Positions 27,504 through 38,151 of a DNA stretch of 64,000 nt are shown piece after piece. Numbering within the stretch: the stretch's first letter is position 1; each line of letters starts with the position of its first letter. The position numbers were made by a program, and so were the translations under genes. Under the pieces are notes generated by a model. That model did no database searches. It worked only from the letters and a program-made list of their open reading frames with translations, and had not been told where the DNA came from. Origin of the DNA: Bordetella parapertussis (GTDB lineage Bacteria; Pseudomonadota; Gammaproteobacteria; Burkholderiales; Burkholderiaceae_A); assembly GCA_945901825.1 (NCBI GenBank), contig CAMDMC010000006.1, positions 18,245 to 82,244 on the forward strand, read 5' to 3'.

Positions 27504-27776
27504 TTAGTCCTTTGCATTTGAATCGGCATCGGCATCGGCGTGGTCGTCGCTGCAGTAGGCTCGCCCCTTTATGAAACGCGCATCTGCACGTGGCAGATGA
27601 AGGCCACAGTGCTTGCAGGCAATAAGGTCTTGCGGCCGTTCCCCCATCTGTTCGGGCGGCGAAGGCTCAGACGGCTTTTTCTCCGAACCATCGCCCGAGC
27701 GCAGCATTTTTCTTATCCAGAAAAAGGCCAACAGTGCGATGGCAGCAATAAGCAGGATGCGAGTCGCGATGCCCAT
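27504..27776 (-). CDS. PP0621-type small membrane protein
   Basis: This 90-residue protein starts with one transmembrane helix (MGIATRILLIAAIALLAFFWIRKML), then a polar Pro/Glu-rich linker, and ends with a CKHCGLHLP...YCSDDH zinc-ribbon-like motif with two paired cysteines and histidine. This matches the PP0621 family of unknown function. ATG 27776 is chosen over longer starts that enter the upstream gene. It sits between ampD (16-bp gap) and the CcsA-type gene (23-bp gap), probably in one operon. An acidic DADADS tail is notable. Confidence 0.85.
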   Translation of the reverse strand: MGIATRILLIAAIALLAFFWIRKMLRSGDGSEKKPSEPSPPEQMGERPQDLIACKHCGLHLPRADARFIKGRAYCSDDHADADADSNAKD

Positions 27777-27799
27777 AGTCTTTGATGTCCTTGCGGGCG

Positions 27800-28612
27800 C
27801 TAGGCCGGCGGAAGAATAAGAACTTCCACGACAAACCGACTTCCCACGTAGGCAAGCAGCAAAAGGCCAAAGCCCACGAGTGCAAAGCGCGCCGCCACCC
27901 GACCGCGCCATCCCCAGCGCCAACGGCCAAGGAAAAACCCGACAACCATCAGCCAGGTTAAGACGGTGAAGATTGTTTTGTGGTCGGCTTTAAGAGGCCC
28001 ATAACCCAAAAAGAGATTCACCCAGACACCTGTGGCGAGCGTCAGCGAGACCAGCACGAGCCCGGCTGCCATCGACCTCTGCAGGGCGGCATCAAGGTCA
28101 AGCAGGGAGGGTAGGTCATCGAGCCAATGCGACGACTGCCCGCCACGATGAAGCGAGCGTTCGAGCCAGGACATTAAAACGGCCTGGGCCGCAGAAACAG
28201 TAAACGCGCCGTAGGCAAGCATGGCCAGCAGAATATGCACCCGAAACAGGGTGGAGAGCTCGGCAATACGTACTGTTCCTGGAAAGACCAGGGGAAGAAA
28301 GACCGCGATCGCAGCAAAAGGGTAGATGCCTGCCGTGGCCTTGGGTAGGCGTTGAAACCAGGACTCAAGCCACACAAGTAAGACCATCAGCCAGAGCGTC
28401 CAAGAAACCGAGTTGGCAAACCCAAACTGGAAGTCTTGGCCGGCAAACCATCCCGGCAGCACAGTCGCACCATGGCTAACGAGGGCCACAAAAAGCAGCA
28501 GCCTTTGCAGCAAGACGGCCGACGCCCTGACCGTCAGGACAAAAAGAAGGAGGTAAAGAACAAGGGCGAGTGGCGCGGTCCACTCATACAATAGGGGGGT
28601 CATAGTCGTCAT
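27800..28612 (-). CDS. CcsA/CcmC-type cytochrome c assembly membrane protein
   Basis: The 270-residue protein is highly hydrophobic with about eight predicted transmembrane helices. It carries the CcsA-family pattern of histidines in or near membrane segments: LVSHGATVLPGW, FRVHILLAMLAYGAF and LKADHKTIFTVLTW. It belongs to the YpjD-like group found divergent from ffh in many proteobacteria; a role in heme handling is inferred, as the classic WWD motif is not clear. A second ATG at 28603 could be the true start. Confidence 0.88.
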   Translation of the reverse strand: MTTMTPLLYEWTAPLALVLYLLLFVLTVRASAVLLQRLLLFVALVSHGATVLPGWFAGQDFQFGFANSVSWTLWLMVLLVWLESWFQRLPKATAGIYPFAAIAVFLPLVFPGTVRIAELSTLFRVHILLAMLAYGAFTVSAAQAVLMSWLERSLHRGGQSSHWLDDLPSLLDLDAALQRSMAAGLVLVSLTLATGVWVNLFLGYGPLKADHKTIFTVLTWLMVVGFFLGRWRWGWRGRVAARFALVGFGLLLLAYVGSRFVVEVLILPPA

Positions 28613-28666
28613 CAGTTTATCTCAGGGCCTGCCCTGATTCGAGCCACACGAAAAGAAAGACCCGCC

Positions 28667-30082
28667 ATGCTAGAAAACCTAACCGACCGCCTGTCGCGGG
28701 TTGTCAAGACCATGAAGGGTGAGGCCCGCCTCACCGAGTCCAATACTCAGGCGATGCTTCGCGAGATTCGACTGGCCCTGCTCGATGCCGACGTGGCCCT
28801 GCCTGTGGTGAAATCGTTCATTGCCCAGGTAAAAGACAAGGCGCTAGGCCAGGAGGTTTTAAGCAGCCTAAGCCCCGGTCAGGCCTTGGTGGGCGTTTTT
28901 CACAAAGAGCTTATCGCCCTGATGGCTGGCAATGAGGCTGCCCCGCCCACGGGGCTTAACCTTGCAAGCCAGCCACCCGCGGTGGTTCTTATGGCTGGTC
29001 TGCAAGGCGCGGGCAAAACCACCAGTGTGGGTAAGCTTGCGAAGTACCTAAGCGAGCGACATAAAAAGAAGGTCTTAACGGTGAGCTGTGACGTCTATCG
29101 ACCCGCGGCCATTGAACAGCTTCGGATTGTGAGCGAGCAGGCGGGGGCGGACTTCTTCCCAAGCCAGGCCACCGATAAGCCTGTGGCCATCGCGCAGGCC
29201 GCACTTGACTACGCCAAACGTCATTTTCATGATGTTCTTTTGGTGGACACAGCCGGCCGCCTTGCCATTGACGAGGCCATGATGACCGAGATCGCTGCTA
29301 TTCATGCAGCCATCAAGCCCATCGAAACCCTGTTCACGGTCGATGCCATGCAGGGTCAGGATGCAGTGCGCACGGCCGAGGCCTTTGGTCAGGCCCTGCC
29401 CCTAACCGGGGTGATGCTCACCAAGGTGGACGGCGATTCCCGAGGGGGTGCTGTGCTCTCGGTGCGAGCCATTACGGGCAAACCCATACGCTTTGTTGGT
29501 AACGGCGAGAAGATCGACGGCATTGAGGCCTTTGATGCCGATCGCTTTGCCCAGCGCATTCTTGGCATGGGCGATGTCCTAGCCCTTGTTGAACAGGCTG
29601 CCAAGTCCGTCGACATGAAGTCGGCCGAGAAGATGGCTGCGAAACTGAAGTCGGGGGCGAAGTTTGACCTTGAGGACTTTAAACTTCAGATTGGGCAGAT
29701 GCGTTCCATGGGCGGTCTGTCCTCGCTGATGGACAAGCTGCCGGCGCAGATGCAACAGGCTGCCAAAGGCTCCGATATGTCCGTGGCCGATAAGTCGGTG
29801 CAGCGCATGGAAGGCATTATTAATTCCATGACGCCCAGCGAGCGTCGCAACCCCGATCTGCTTAAGGCAAGCCGAAAAAGGCGAATCGCCGCGGGCGCGG
29901 GCGTACAGGTTCAGGAGGTCAATCGGCTTTTAAAGCAGTTTGACCAGATGCAGGACATGATGAAGAAAATGCAAAAAGGCGGCATGGCCAAAATGATGCG
30001 GGCCATGGGGGCGATGGGAGGTGGGGGCGCCGCCAAGGCCATGGGCGGGCTTGGCGGGCTGATGGGTGGACTGCGACGCTAA
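28667..30082 (+). CDS. ffh: Signal recognition particle GTPase
   Basis: Ffh binds 4.5S RNA and signal sequences of nascent inner-membrane proteins. The 471 residues show the N domain, a G domain with GLQGAGKTT (P-loop, about residue 108), DVYRPAAIEQL, DTAGR and TKVDGDSRGG, and a methionine-rich M domain containing SGAKFDLEDFKLQI, SERRNPDLLKASRKRRIAAGAG and the tail MMKKMQKGGMAKMMRAMG. Only 54 bp separate it from the divergent CcsA-type gene. The 4.5S RNA gene is not in this window. Confidence 0.98.
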   Translation: MLENLTDRLSRVVKTMKGEARLTESNTQAMLREIRLALLDADVALPVVKSFIAQVKDKALGQEVLSSLSPGQALVGVFHKELIALMAGNEAAPPTGLNLASQPPAVVLMAGLQGAGKTTSVGKLAKYLSERHKKKVLTVSCDVYRPAAIEQLRIVSEQAGADFFPSQATDKPVAIAQAALDYAKRHFHDVLLVDTAGRLAIDEAMMTEIAAIHAAIKPIETLFTVDAMQGQDAVRTAEAFGQALPLTGVMLTKVDGDSRGGAVLSVRAITGKPIRFVGNGEKIDGIEAFDADRFAQRILGMGDVLALVEQAAKSVDMKSAEKMAAKLKSGAKFDLEDFKLQIGQMRSMGGLSSLMDKLPAQMQQAAKGSDMSVADKSVQRMEGIINSMTPSERRNPDLLKASRKRRIAAGAGVQVQEVNRLLKQFDQMQDMMKKMQKGGMAKMMRAMGAMGGGGAAKAMGGLGGLMGGLRR

Positions 30083-30118
30083 AACATTAAAACACTAAGA
30101 CACTAAAGCAATGACGCG

Positions 30119-31855
30119 TTAAGAGCTTAATAAACGACGAACCGCCTCGAGAAGGTCCTCTTCGGCGCAGTCGCTTGCCTGCATGCCCCGACGTTTTAGA
30201 AGTTCAAGCCGGCCCTCCTTCAACGATCGCTCGCCAATCGTGACACGCACCGGAATACCAATAAGCTCCCAGTCGGCAAACATGGCCCCGGGGCGTTCGT
30301 CGCGGTCGTCCAGCAAGACCTCAAGGCCCGCCTGCAAGAGAGCCGCGTAGGCTTTTTCGGCCGCCTCACGAACAGGCTGCGACTTTGACGCTCCCAGCGG
30401 GCAGATGACCACTGCAAATGGGGCAAGGGCCACAGGCCAGATAATGCCGCGCTCGTCATGGTTTTGCTCGATGGCCGCACCAACAATCCGTGTCACACCA
30501 ATGCCATAGCAGCCCATCTCCATAAGTCGGGGCTTACCCGTCTCATCGAGCAGGGTGGCCTTCATGGCCTCGGAGTATTTAGTGCCCAGGTAAAAGACAT
30601 GGCCAACCTCAATGCCGCGCTCGATACGAAGTTCGCCTTTGCCATCGGGGCTCGGGTCGCCCTCAACGACATTGCGAATGTCGGCAACCCGAGACGGCTC
30701 GGCGAGGTCTCGGCCCCAGTTCACACCGCTGAGATGGAAGTCCTTCGTGTTCGCACCAACAACAAAGTTGGCCATCTGAGCAACGGTGCGGTCTGCAATG
30801 ACCTCGATCTCGGAGGCGAGCCCAACAGGGCCTAGGTAGCCCGGCTCGCAGCCAAAGCCCTGAACAATCTCCTCCACGCTTGCAAAGCGAAAACCGTTGG
30901 TGAGCCCGTCAAGCTTGCCCACCTTCACCTCGTTGAGTTCATGGTCGCCACGAATTAACAAGAGAAAGAGCCGTGGCCCTTTTGCTAGGCCTTCGGGCTC
31001 GACTGCAAGAACAATGGACTTCACCGTCTGATCAAGGCCCAGGCCCAGAAGATTGGCCACCTGCTCACAACGTGCAAGCCCGGGCGTCGCGACCTGCTGC
31101 ATGGCCTGTGAGGGCTCGGCACGGCTTGGCAGTAGGCTGAGCGCTTCAGCAAGTTCAAGGTTTGCTGCAAAGTCCGAGTCTGTGCTGTAGACCAAGGCAT
31201 CCTCGCCGGTCTCTGCAATGACCTGAAACTCGTGCGACCTTGACCCGCCGATTGCACCGGTATCGGCGGCCACCGCCCGATAGCTAAGACCAAGCCTGTC
31301 GAAGATCTTGCAGTAGCAGGCAAACATACGGTCGTAGCTGCGCTCTGCCGACACCACATCCTTATCAAAGGAGTAGGCATCTTTCATAATGAACTCGCGA
31401 CCACGCATGACGCCAAACCGCGGCCTACGCTCATCGCGAAACTTGGTCTGGATCTGATAGAAATTTTTAGGCAGCTGCTTCCAGCTTTTAAGTTCTTGCC
31501 GGGCTATGTCGGTAATGACCTCTTCGCTTGTTGGCTGCACCACAAAGTCCCTGCCGTGGCGATCTTGAAGGCGCAAAAGCTCGGCGCCCATCTTCTCCCA
31601 ACGGCCCGTCTCTTGCCAGAGTTCAGCGGGCTGCACCACCGGCATCGAAAGTTCAATGGCCCCGGCCGCATTCATCTCCTCGCGAATAATGGCCTCTACC
31701 TTGCGAATCACCCTAAGACCCAAGGGCATCTGGTTATAAATTCCAGCACCGAGCCTGCGAATAAGACCGGCTCGCAGCATAAGCCGGTGGCTTGCGACCT
31801 CGGCATCCGAAGGGTCTTCTTTTAGGGTCTGGAAATGGTAAGCAGTAGCGCGCAT
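30119..31855 (-). CDS. proS: Prolyl-tRNA synthetase
   Basis: ProS charges tRNA-Pro; a tRNA-Pro(CGG) gene lies at 36686. The 578-residue bacterial-type enzyme has class II motifs: motif 1 around [31 protein letters not shown], motif 2 [25 protein letters not shown], and motif 3 [14 protein letters not shown]. Between motifs 2 and 3 is the YbaK-like editing insertion (about residues 230-390). The start [20 protein letters not shown] is family-like. It converges with ffh (36-bp gap) and is divergent from rppH. Confidence 0.98.
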   Translation of the reverse strand: MRATAYHFQTLKEDPSDAEVASHRLMLRAGLIRRLGAGIYNQMPLGLRVIRKVEAIIREEMNAAGAIELSMPVVQPAELWQETGRWEKMGAELLRLQDRHGRDFVVQPTSEEVITDIARQELKSWKQLPKNFYQIQTKFRDERRPRFGVMRGREFIMKDAYSFDKDVVSAERSYDRMFACYCKIFDRLGLSYRAVAADTGAIGGSRSHEFQVIAETGEDALVYSTDSDFAANLELAEALSLLPSRAEPSQAMQQVATPGLARCEQVANLLGLGLDQTVKSIVLAVEPEGLAKGPRLFLLLIRGDHELNEVKVGKLDGLTNGFRFASVEEIVQGFGCEPGYLGPVGLASEIEVIADRTVAQMANFVVGANTKDFHLSGVNWGRDLAEPSRVADIRNVVEGDPSPDGKGELRIERGIEVGHVFYLGTKYSEAMKATLLDETGKPRLMEMGCYGIGVTRIVGAAIEQNHDERGIIWPVALAPFAVVICPLGASKSQPVREAAEKAYAALLQAGLEVLLDDRDERPGAMFADWELIGIPVRVTIGERSLKEGRLELLKRRGMQASDCAEEDLLEAVRRLLSS

Positions 31856-31889
31856 GGGCTCATTGAAGCGGTAAGGGGAAAGGCATTCG

Positions 31890-31895
31890 TATAAT
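31890..31895 (+). promoter_or_regulatory. Consensus -10 element just upstream of rppH
   Basis: A perfect TATAAT lies 10 nt before the rppH ATG at 31906. Transcription would start about 31902, leaving a leader of only a few nucleotides. A TTGAAG at 31864-31869 is 20 bp away, longer than the usual spacer, so the promoter call rests mainly on the -10. Confidence 0.45.
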
Positions 31896-31905
31896 GGGTT
31901 GCATT

Positions 31906-32457
31906 ATGCTGGATGAATTCGGATACCGCCCCAATGTTGGCATCATTCTTGTCAACGACACGAACCAAGTCTTTTGGGGTAAGCGCGTGCGCGAGCAGGC
32001 CTGGCAGTTTCCCCAGGGTGGCATCAAACGTGGCGAGGATCCGGAGCAGGCCATGTACCGCGAGCTCTTTGAGGAGACAGGCCTTCGGCCCGAGCATGTG
32101 GAGCTCATTGCAAGAACCAAAGACTGGCTGCACTACGATGTGCCCGACCGATGGATCCGTCGCGAGTGGCGAGGTCACTATCGAGGCCAGAAGCAGATCT
32201 GGTTTCTTCTTCGTATGCTGGGTGTGGATGGCGATATCGAGTTGAAGTCGGGGGCCGAACGACCCGAGTTCGACGCCTGGATTTGGCACGACTTTTTCGT
32301 GCCTCTTAGCTCGGTGATTGAATTTAAACGCGATGTCTACAGGCTTGCACTCAACGAGCTTGCTGCCTATCTTTTTAGCCCAGAAGAGGTGAGCACGAGG
32401 TTGTCTCGGTGTATCAGTTCGGGCTCCTCGACAAAACCAAGCAGCCCTTCGATCTGA
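31906..32457 (+). CDS. rppH: RNA pyrophosphohydrolase
   Basis: RppH removes pyrophosphate from 5'-triphosphate mRNA and so triggers decay by RNase E. The start [15 protein letters not shown] matches family N-termini, fixing ATG 31906. The Nudix box is [23 protein letters not shown] (about residues 37-59), and [27 protein letters not shown] is characteristic. Of 183 residues, the last 30 (overlapping proB on the other strand) are Ser/Pro-rich and not conserved. The 91-bp tail-to-tail overlap with proB is unusual. Confidence 0.96.
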   Translation: MLDEFGYRPNVGIILVNDTNQVFWGKRVREQAWQFPQGGIKRGEDPEQAMYRELFEETGLRPEHVELIARTKDWLHYDVPDRWIRREWRGHYRGQKQIWFLLRMLGVDGDIELKSGAERPEFDAWIWHDFFVPLSSVIEFKRDVYRLALNELAAYLFSPEEVSTRLSRCISSGSSTKPSSPSI

Positions 32458-33560
32458 CTCGATGGCCTGCCCATAATGCGGCGTGTCTCGCTGTCGGCAT
32501 AATTCACGAGGCCTCGCGCAACTTCCTGGCCTGACGCATCCACGCAAAGCACCACATCGCCACGGCCGAAGCTGCCCACCACAGCCTTAACTCCAATGGG
32601 CAGCAGCGACTTTCCTTTTTCAAGCAGAACAGCAACCGCGCCCTCATCAAGCACAAGCCTGCCTTTGAGCTGCAGCTGATCGGCCATCCATTGCTTACGG
32701 GCCGTAAGAACGGCAAGGTCGGCCGTAAGTAGCGTTCCAATGGGCTCGCCTAAGGCCAGCCCTGAGAGAACATTGGGTTCCTGGCCACCGGCAATCACTG
32801 TATGGGCACCACTGCGGGCAGCCCGTTGGGCCGCCAGAACCTTGGTGGACATACCCCCAGTGCCGATGGACGACCCTGCGCCACCGGCCATGCCCAGCAG
32901 GCTCGGATCGTTGGCGCGTGCTCGATCAATAAGCTTGGCATTGGCATCACGCCGGGGGTCTGTCTGGTAGAGGCCTTTCTGGTCGGTCAGAATAACCAGA
33001 AGCTCGGCCTCAAGAAGATTGGTGACCAAGGCTGCAAGCGTGTCGTTGTCGCCAAGCTTAATTTCAGAGGTGGTCACCGTATCGTTCTCGTTCACCACGG
33101 GCACGACCCCGAGGTCAAGCAAAGTCATAAGCGTGGCTCGTGCATTTAAATACCGGCCTCGGTCTCGCATGTCCTCGTGCGTTAGCAAGACCTGCGCGGT
33201 CTTGAGCCCATGGCTTAGAAAGCCCGCCTCATAAGCCTGGGCAAGGCCCATCTGGCCCACGGCGGCGGCGGCCTGCAGTTGATGAATCTCGTGCGGCCGC
33301 TGCGACCAGCCCAGGCGCTTCATGCCCTCGGCAATGGCGCCGCTTGAAACAATCACAATCTGGTGGCCATGGGCCGAAAGTGCCGCCACCTGGGCAGCAA
33401 AGGCTTCAATAGCTTGGCGATCAACCCCCCGACCCTGGTTGGTGACGAGGCTTGACCCCAGCTTCACCACCCAGCGCTTGGCGCGCGCCTGCTCGGGACG
33501 ACGATGTTGCTCTGCCGTCGTCTTTCGAAGGTCTTGGTCTTGGTCCTGTTCCTGGCTCAT
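32367..33560 (-). CDS. proB: Glutamate 5-kinase
   Basis: ProB phosphorylates glutamate in the first step of proline synthesis. After a polar extension of about 27 residues, the amino acid kinase domain begins [12 protein letters not shown], with [22 protein letters not shown] and [12 protein letters not shown] following. The C-terminal PUA domain is present (about residues 300-390), so it is the 397-residue full type, with the feedback-binding kinase core intact by eye. It lies 35 bp after obgE, as in many Burkholderiales. Its 3' end overlaps rppH. Confidence 0.97.
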   Translation of the reverse strand: MSQEQDQDQDLRKTTAEQHRRPEQARAKRWVVKLGSSLVTNQGRGVDRQAIEAFAAQVAALSAHGHQIVIVSSGAIAEGMKRLGWSQRPHEIHQLQAAAAVGQMGLAQAYEAGFLSHGLKTAQVLLTHEDMRDRGRYLNARATLMTLLDLGVVPVVNENDTVTTSEIKLGDNDTLAALVTNLLEAELLVILTDQKGLYQTDPRRDANAKLIDRARANDPSLLGMAGGAGSSIGTGGMSTKVLAAQRAARSGAHTVIAGGQEPNVLSGLALGEPIGTLLTADLAVLTARKQWMADQLQLKGRLVLDEGAVAVLLEKGKSLLPIGVKAVVGSFGRGDVVLCVDASGQEVARGLVNYADSETRRIMGRPSSQIEGLLGFVEEPELIHRDNLVLTSSGLKR

Positions 33561-33595
33561 GGTGTGGCCTTTGGTCTGGCTTATGGTTTGGCTAC

Positions 33596-34854
<1,259 letters not shown>

Positions 34855-34863
34855 CGTAACGAA

Positions 34864-35127
34864 CTAGGCCTCGGACTGAATAATGGACACAGTGGATTTT
34901 TTTAAGGGGCCGTTGACCGAGAACTCGACACGGCCATTAACTAGGGCAAACAGGGTGTGGTCTTTGCCCATGCCAACGTTATCACCGGCATGAAACTTTG
35001 TACCGCGCTGGCGCACGATAATGCTGCCGGCGTTGATGGTTTCACCACCAAAACGCTTAACGCCCAGCCGTTTGGCTTCGGAATCACGGCCATTTCGTGT
35101 GGAGCCGCCACCTTTTTTCTGTGCCAT
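34864..35127 (-). CDS. rpmA: 50S ribosomal protein L27
   Basis: L27 sits at the peptidyl-transferase centre. The 87-residue protein starts [28 protein letters not shown], with the flexible N-terminus that reaches toward the P-site, and contains [32 protein letters not shown] 35127 has AAGGAG upstream and is 13 bp after the rplU stop. There is no N-terminal extension of the Firmicutes cleavage type. Confidence 0.98.
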   Translation of the reverse strand: MAQKKGGGSTRNGRDSEAKRLGVKRFGGETINAGSIIVRQRGTKFHAGDNVGMGKDHTLFALVNGRVEFSVNGPLKKSTVSIIQSEA

Positions 35128-35140
35128 TGACTCAATCTCC

Positions 35141-35497
35141 TTAAATTTGGCTGCCGTCTGGCCGAACCAGAGACTCAACGGCAATTTCAGTGTAGTTCTG
35201 GCGATGCCCCTGGGTTTTGGCATAGTGCTTACGCCGACGGTGCTTGAAGATTCGGATTTTGTCGCCGCGGCCATGCGAGACCACCCGGGCTTTCACGCTT
35301 GCGCCTTCAAGCAAGGGCCGCCCAATATCAAGCTGAGCGCCGTGGCCAAGGGCTAAAACCTCGGACAACACCAGTTCGCTGCCAACATCGGCAACCAAGG
35401 ACTCAACTTTCAAAGTCTGACCCACCGAGACTCGGTATTGTTTACCCCCGGTACGCACGACCGCGTAGGTGACATCGGTTTGATTCGCGGCACTCAT
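35141..35497 (-). CDS. rplU: 50S ribosomal protein L21
   Basis: L21 binds 23S rRNA in the large subunit. The core begins [13 protein letters not shown] at residue 11, after an unusual ten-residue leader ([10 protein letters not shown]) not present in most homologues, which start MYAVV. The C-terminal [21 protein letters not shown] is typical. No alternative start fits the core better. It heads the rplU-rpmA-obgE-proB operon, driven by the promoter at 35544-35572. Confidence 0.97.
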   Translation of the reverse strand: MSAANQTDVTYAVVRTGGKQYRVSVGQTLKVESLVADVGSELVLSEVLALGHGAQLDIGRPLLEGASVKARVVSHGRGDKIRIFKHRRRKHYAKTQGHRQNYTEIAVESLVRPDGSQI

Positions 35498-35543
35498 GGA
35501 CTTCTCGCTTCTTAGAAAATGGTATTAAAAAGAATAGCCCGAA

Positions 35544-35572
35544 AGTATGGCTCTTTTAGGTCTTTTGATCAA
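35544..35572 (-). promoter_or_regulatory. Probable sigma-70 promoter of rplU
   Basis: On the minus strand, -35 TTGATC (35572-35567) and -10 CATACT (35549-35544) are exactly 17 bp apart. Transcription would start near 35537, giving a 40-nt leader. The GC palindrome GGGGGCCCCCC lies just upstream of the -35. Confidence 0.65.
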
Positions 35573-35651
35573 GGGGGCCCCCCGGTCAGCGCCCCGATGC
35601 CTTTAACTGGCTTTGAGCCGGCGCCGGCAGGCGCTCGGGCATAATGAAAAC

Positions 35652-36665
35652 GTGTCTCTAAGTCCATCAACCTCTTCAAACGACGCCTACAGTCAGGCGC
35701 TCGCCCTGGTTGGTGAAGGCATGCAAGAGGTGGATACGGTTATCCAGAGGCGGCTGCTCAGCGAGGTTCTTCTTGTTGAGCAAGTGGCCCGCTACATTAT
35801 TGAAGCGGGCGGCAAGCGAATGCGACCGGCCCTCCTTCTGCTCTCGAGCAAGGCCCTTGGCGACCAGCAGACTGAAACCCGGCGGCCACCTATGGCCGAA
35901 CTTGCCGCCATTATCGAGTTTATTCACACCGCCACCCTTTTGCATGACGATGTGGTGGACGAGTCGGGGCTGCGCCGCTCCCGAGAGACGGCCAATGCCG
36001 TATTTGGCAATGCCCCAAGCATTCTGGTCGGGGACTTCCTTTATTCCCGAGCCTTTCAGATGATGGTTGAAATAGGCTCGATGCCCGTCATGGCAGTGCT
36101 GGCCGAGGCCACGAACATCATTGCGGAGGGCGAGGTGCTGCAGCTCATGAACTGTCAAAACCCCGAGGTGGATGAGGCCCGTTACCTTCAGGTTATTCGC
36201 TACAAAACAGCCAAACTCTTTGAGGCTGCCGCTTGCCTACCTGCTGTTTTTCATGGGCAGTCTGCCGAGGTCATTGAAGCCTTTGCCGCCTACGGCAGGC
36301 ATCTGGGCACAGCCTTTCAGTTAACCGACGATCTTTTGGACTATGCGGGAACTGAAGACGACCTCGGTAAGCGCCTTGGCGACGATCTTCGCGAAGGTAA
36401 GCCCACACTTCCTTTAATCTACCTTTTAGAGCAGGGCAGTTCGGACGATCAGCAGCTGGTACGTCGCGCCATTGAAGAGCCCGATCAGGCCGACCTGGAG
36501 GCCGTCATTCAGCGCGTTCAGTCCACCGGCGCGCTCCACTACACCCAGGCTGCAGCCGAGCGTGAGGCAAGTCTTGGGGAACGTGCCCTTGCACCTATCG
36601 GGCACTCCGTCTACCGCACTTCCCTGCTAGACTTGCTTCGGTTTGTGGTGTCGCGGCGGTCGTAA
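35652..36665 (+). CDS. ispB: Octaprenyl/polyprenyl diphosphate synthase
   Basis: IspB makes the isoprenoid side chain of ubiquinone. The protein (337 residues from GTG 35652) has the first aspartate-rich motif in LLHDDVVDESGLRR and the second in QLTDDLLDYAG, plus GGKRMRPALLLL. It is divergent from rplU as in many proteobacteria. The GTG start has no Shine-Dalgarno sequence; a CATAAT hexamer ends 6 nt before it, suggesting a leaderless mRNA. A TTG at 35613 would extend the protein by 13 residues within a GC-rich palindromic stretch, which seems less likely. Chain length cannot be read from the sequence. Confidence 0.95.
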   Translation: MSLSPSTSSNDAYSQALALVGEGMQEVDTVIQRRLLSEVLLVEQVARYIIEAGGKRMRPALLLLSSKALGDQQTETRRPPMAELAAIIEFIHTATLLHDDVVDESGLRRSRETANAVFGNAPSILVGDFLYSRAFQMMVEIGSMPVMAVLAEATNIIAEGEVLQLMNCQNPEVDEARYLQVIRYKTAKLFEAAACLPAVFHGQSAEVIEAFAAYGRHLGTAFQLTDDLLDYAGTEDDLGKRLGDDLREGKPTLPLIYLLEQGSSDDQQLVRRAIEEPDQADLEAVIQRVQSTGALHYTQAAAEREASLGERALAPIGHSVYRTSLLDLLRFVVSRRS

Positions 36666-36685
36666 TTCGGCGCTGCGTCATGCGT

Positions 36686-36762
<77 letters not shown>

Positions 36763-36810
36763 GCATCCGCGCTAAACTTCAGGTTGTCTCAATTCTATTT
36801 TTAGGAATCT

Positions 36811-38151
36811 TTGAGCGACCTACCCTTATGGGCGCAAGCCCTTGCCCTGCTTGGGCTGTTATTTGCCTCTGCCTTTTTCTCCATGTCCGAGACGAGCCTC
36901 ATGGCCGTCAACCGCTACCGTATGCGAAATTTGGCGGGAAAGGGCAGGCGAAGTGCCAGGCAGGTTTTAAGGCTTCTTAGCCAGACCAATCAGTTGTTGG
37001 CCACGATTCTTATTGGCAACAACATTGTTAATACGGCCTTAACGGCACTTATTACCGCCTTTGCCATCAAGGCCTTTGGCAACGACGATGAAGTACTCGC
37101 CATTGCAACGGGTGTGGCGGCAGCGCTGCTTATTATTTTCGCCGAGATTATTCCAAAAGTCGTGGCAGCCAATCGGCCCGAGACGATTGCCATGGGTGCA
37201 AGCTTTGGGCTTGCACCGGTGGTCTTCATCGCCAGGCCCTTGGTCTCTGTCGTCAACGGCCTTGTTAGCTTTCTTCTTAATGTCTTTCGATTGAAATCCC
37301 AGACGGATAAGGCCTCAGGGCTTACCACCGAGGAGCTGCGCTCGGCTGTACTGGAGTCTTCGGGCTTTATTCCAAGTCAGCACAGGAAGATTCTTCTTAA
37401 TCTTTTCGACCTTGAAGACCTTCGGGTCGACGATGTCATGGTGCCCAGGGGGCGCATTGAAGCCCTTGACCTTGAAGATGACGAATCCTCACTCATGGAC
37501 CAGATCTCAACCTGCTTTCATAACAAGCTGCCGGTCTACCGAGGCGAACTCAACCAGGTCGTTGGCATCTTGCATGTCCGTAAGGCCCTTGCGCTGGTTA
37601 CCAAAGAAGGCGGGTTTCGCAAGGAGATGCTTGAACAGGCCGTGCAGCCTGCCTACTTCGTACCAAGTGGCACCCATCTCTTCACCCAGATGCAGTTTTT
37701 CCAGGGCAACAGGCAAAGGCTTGCAATTGTGGTTGACGAGTATGGCGAGGTCGAGGGGCTGGTGACTCTGCAAGACATTGTGGAGGAACTGGTGGGTGAG
37801 TTTTCAACCCAGGGGCCGCGGGTTCGTCGGGCGCTTCATTGGGACGAAGACGGCACGGCCGTGGTCGATGGCATGAGCAGCCTACGTGAGCTTAATCGCG
37901 GCCTTGGACTCTCACTTCCCTTGGACTCCGCCAAGACACTCAATGGACTGATTCTTGAAACGCTTCAAGACATTCCCGAGGCCAATGTCAGTCTCAAGGT
38001 CGGCAATGTGCCTCTCGAAATCCTTCAGGTTCAAGGCCGGGTCATTCGACGCGTCAAGATCCTTCGACCCCTCGTTGATCCGTCCAAAGAGCCGCCCGAA
38101 GAGGATGGTAGGCAGACGCAGACCGTGGCTGAGAAGAGTGAACAGGCCTAA
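36811..38151 (+). CDS. HlyC/CorC (DUF21-CBS) family membrane protein
   Basis: The 446-residue protein has an N-terminal DUF21 domain with about four hydrophobic helices (residues 5-150, including FSMSETSLMAVNRYRMRNLA), two CBS domains (about 200-330, e.g. VMVPRGRIEALDLEDD and VDEYGEVEGLVTLQDIVEELVGE), and a C-terminal CorC/HlyC transporter-associated domain. Such proteins are linked to magnesium or cobalt efflux, but the substrate is uncertain. It starts at TTG 36811 with AGGA 5' of it. In relatives it is followed by pilB and pilC; here it is followed at once by the prepilin peptidase. Confidence 0.92.
   Translation: MSDLPLWAQALALLGLLFASAFFSMSETSLMAVNRYRMRNLAGKGRRSARQVLRLLSQTNQLLATILIGNNIVNTALTALITAFAIKAFGNDDEVLAIATGVAAALLIIFAEIIPKVVAANRPETIAMGASFGLAPVVFIARPLVSVVNGLVSFLLNVFRLKSQTDKASGLTTEELRSAVLESSGFIPSQHRKILLNLFDLEDLRVDDVMVPRGRIEALDLEDDESSLMDQISTCFHNKLPVYRGELNQVVGILHVRKALALVTKEGGFRKEMLEQAVQPAYFVPSGTHLFTQMQFFQGNRQRLAIVVDEYGEVEGLVTLQDIVEELVGEFSTQGPRVRRALHWDEDGTAVVDGMSSLRELNRGLGLSLPLDSAKTLNGLILETLQDIPEANVSLKVGNVPLEILQVQGRVIRRVKILRPLVDPSKEPPEEDGRQTQTVAEKSEQA

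Noticed and set aside
35573-35628. GGGGGCCCCCC and GCCGGCGCCGGC palindromes as operators or terminator
   Set aside because: GC-only palindromes are common in this composition, there is no T-tail, and the rplU promoter lies next to them without overlap; not strong enough to call.
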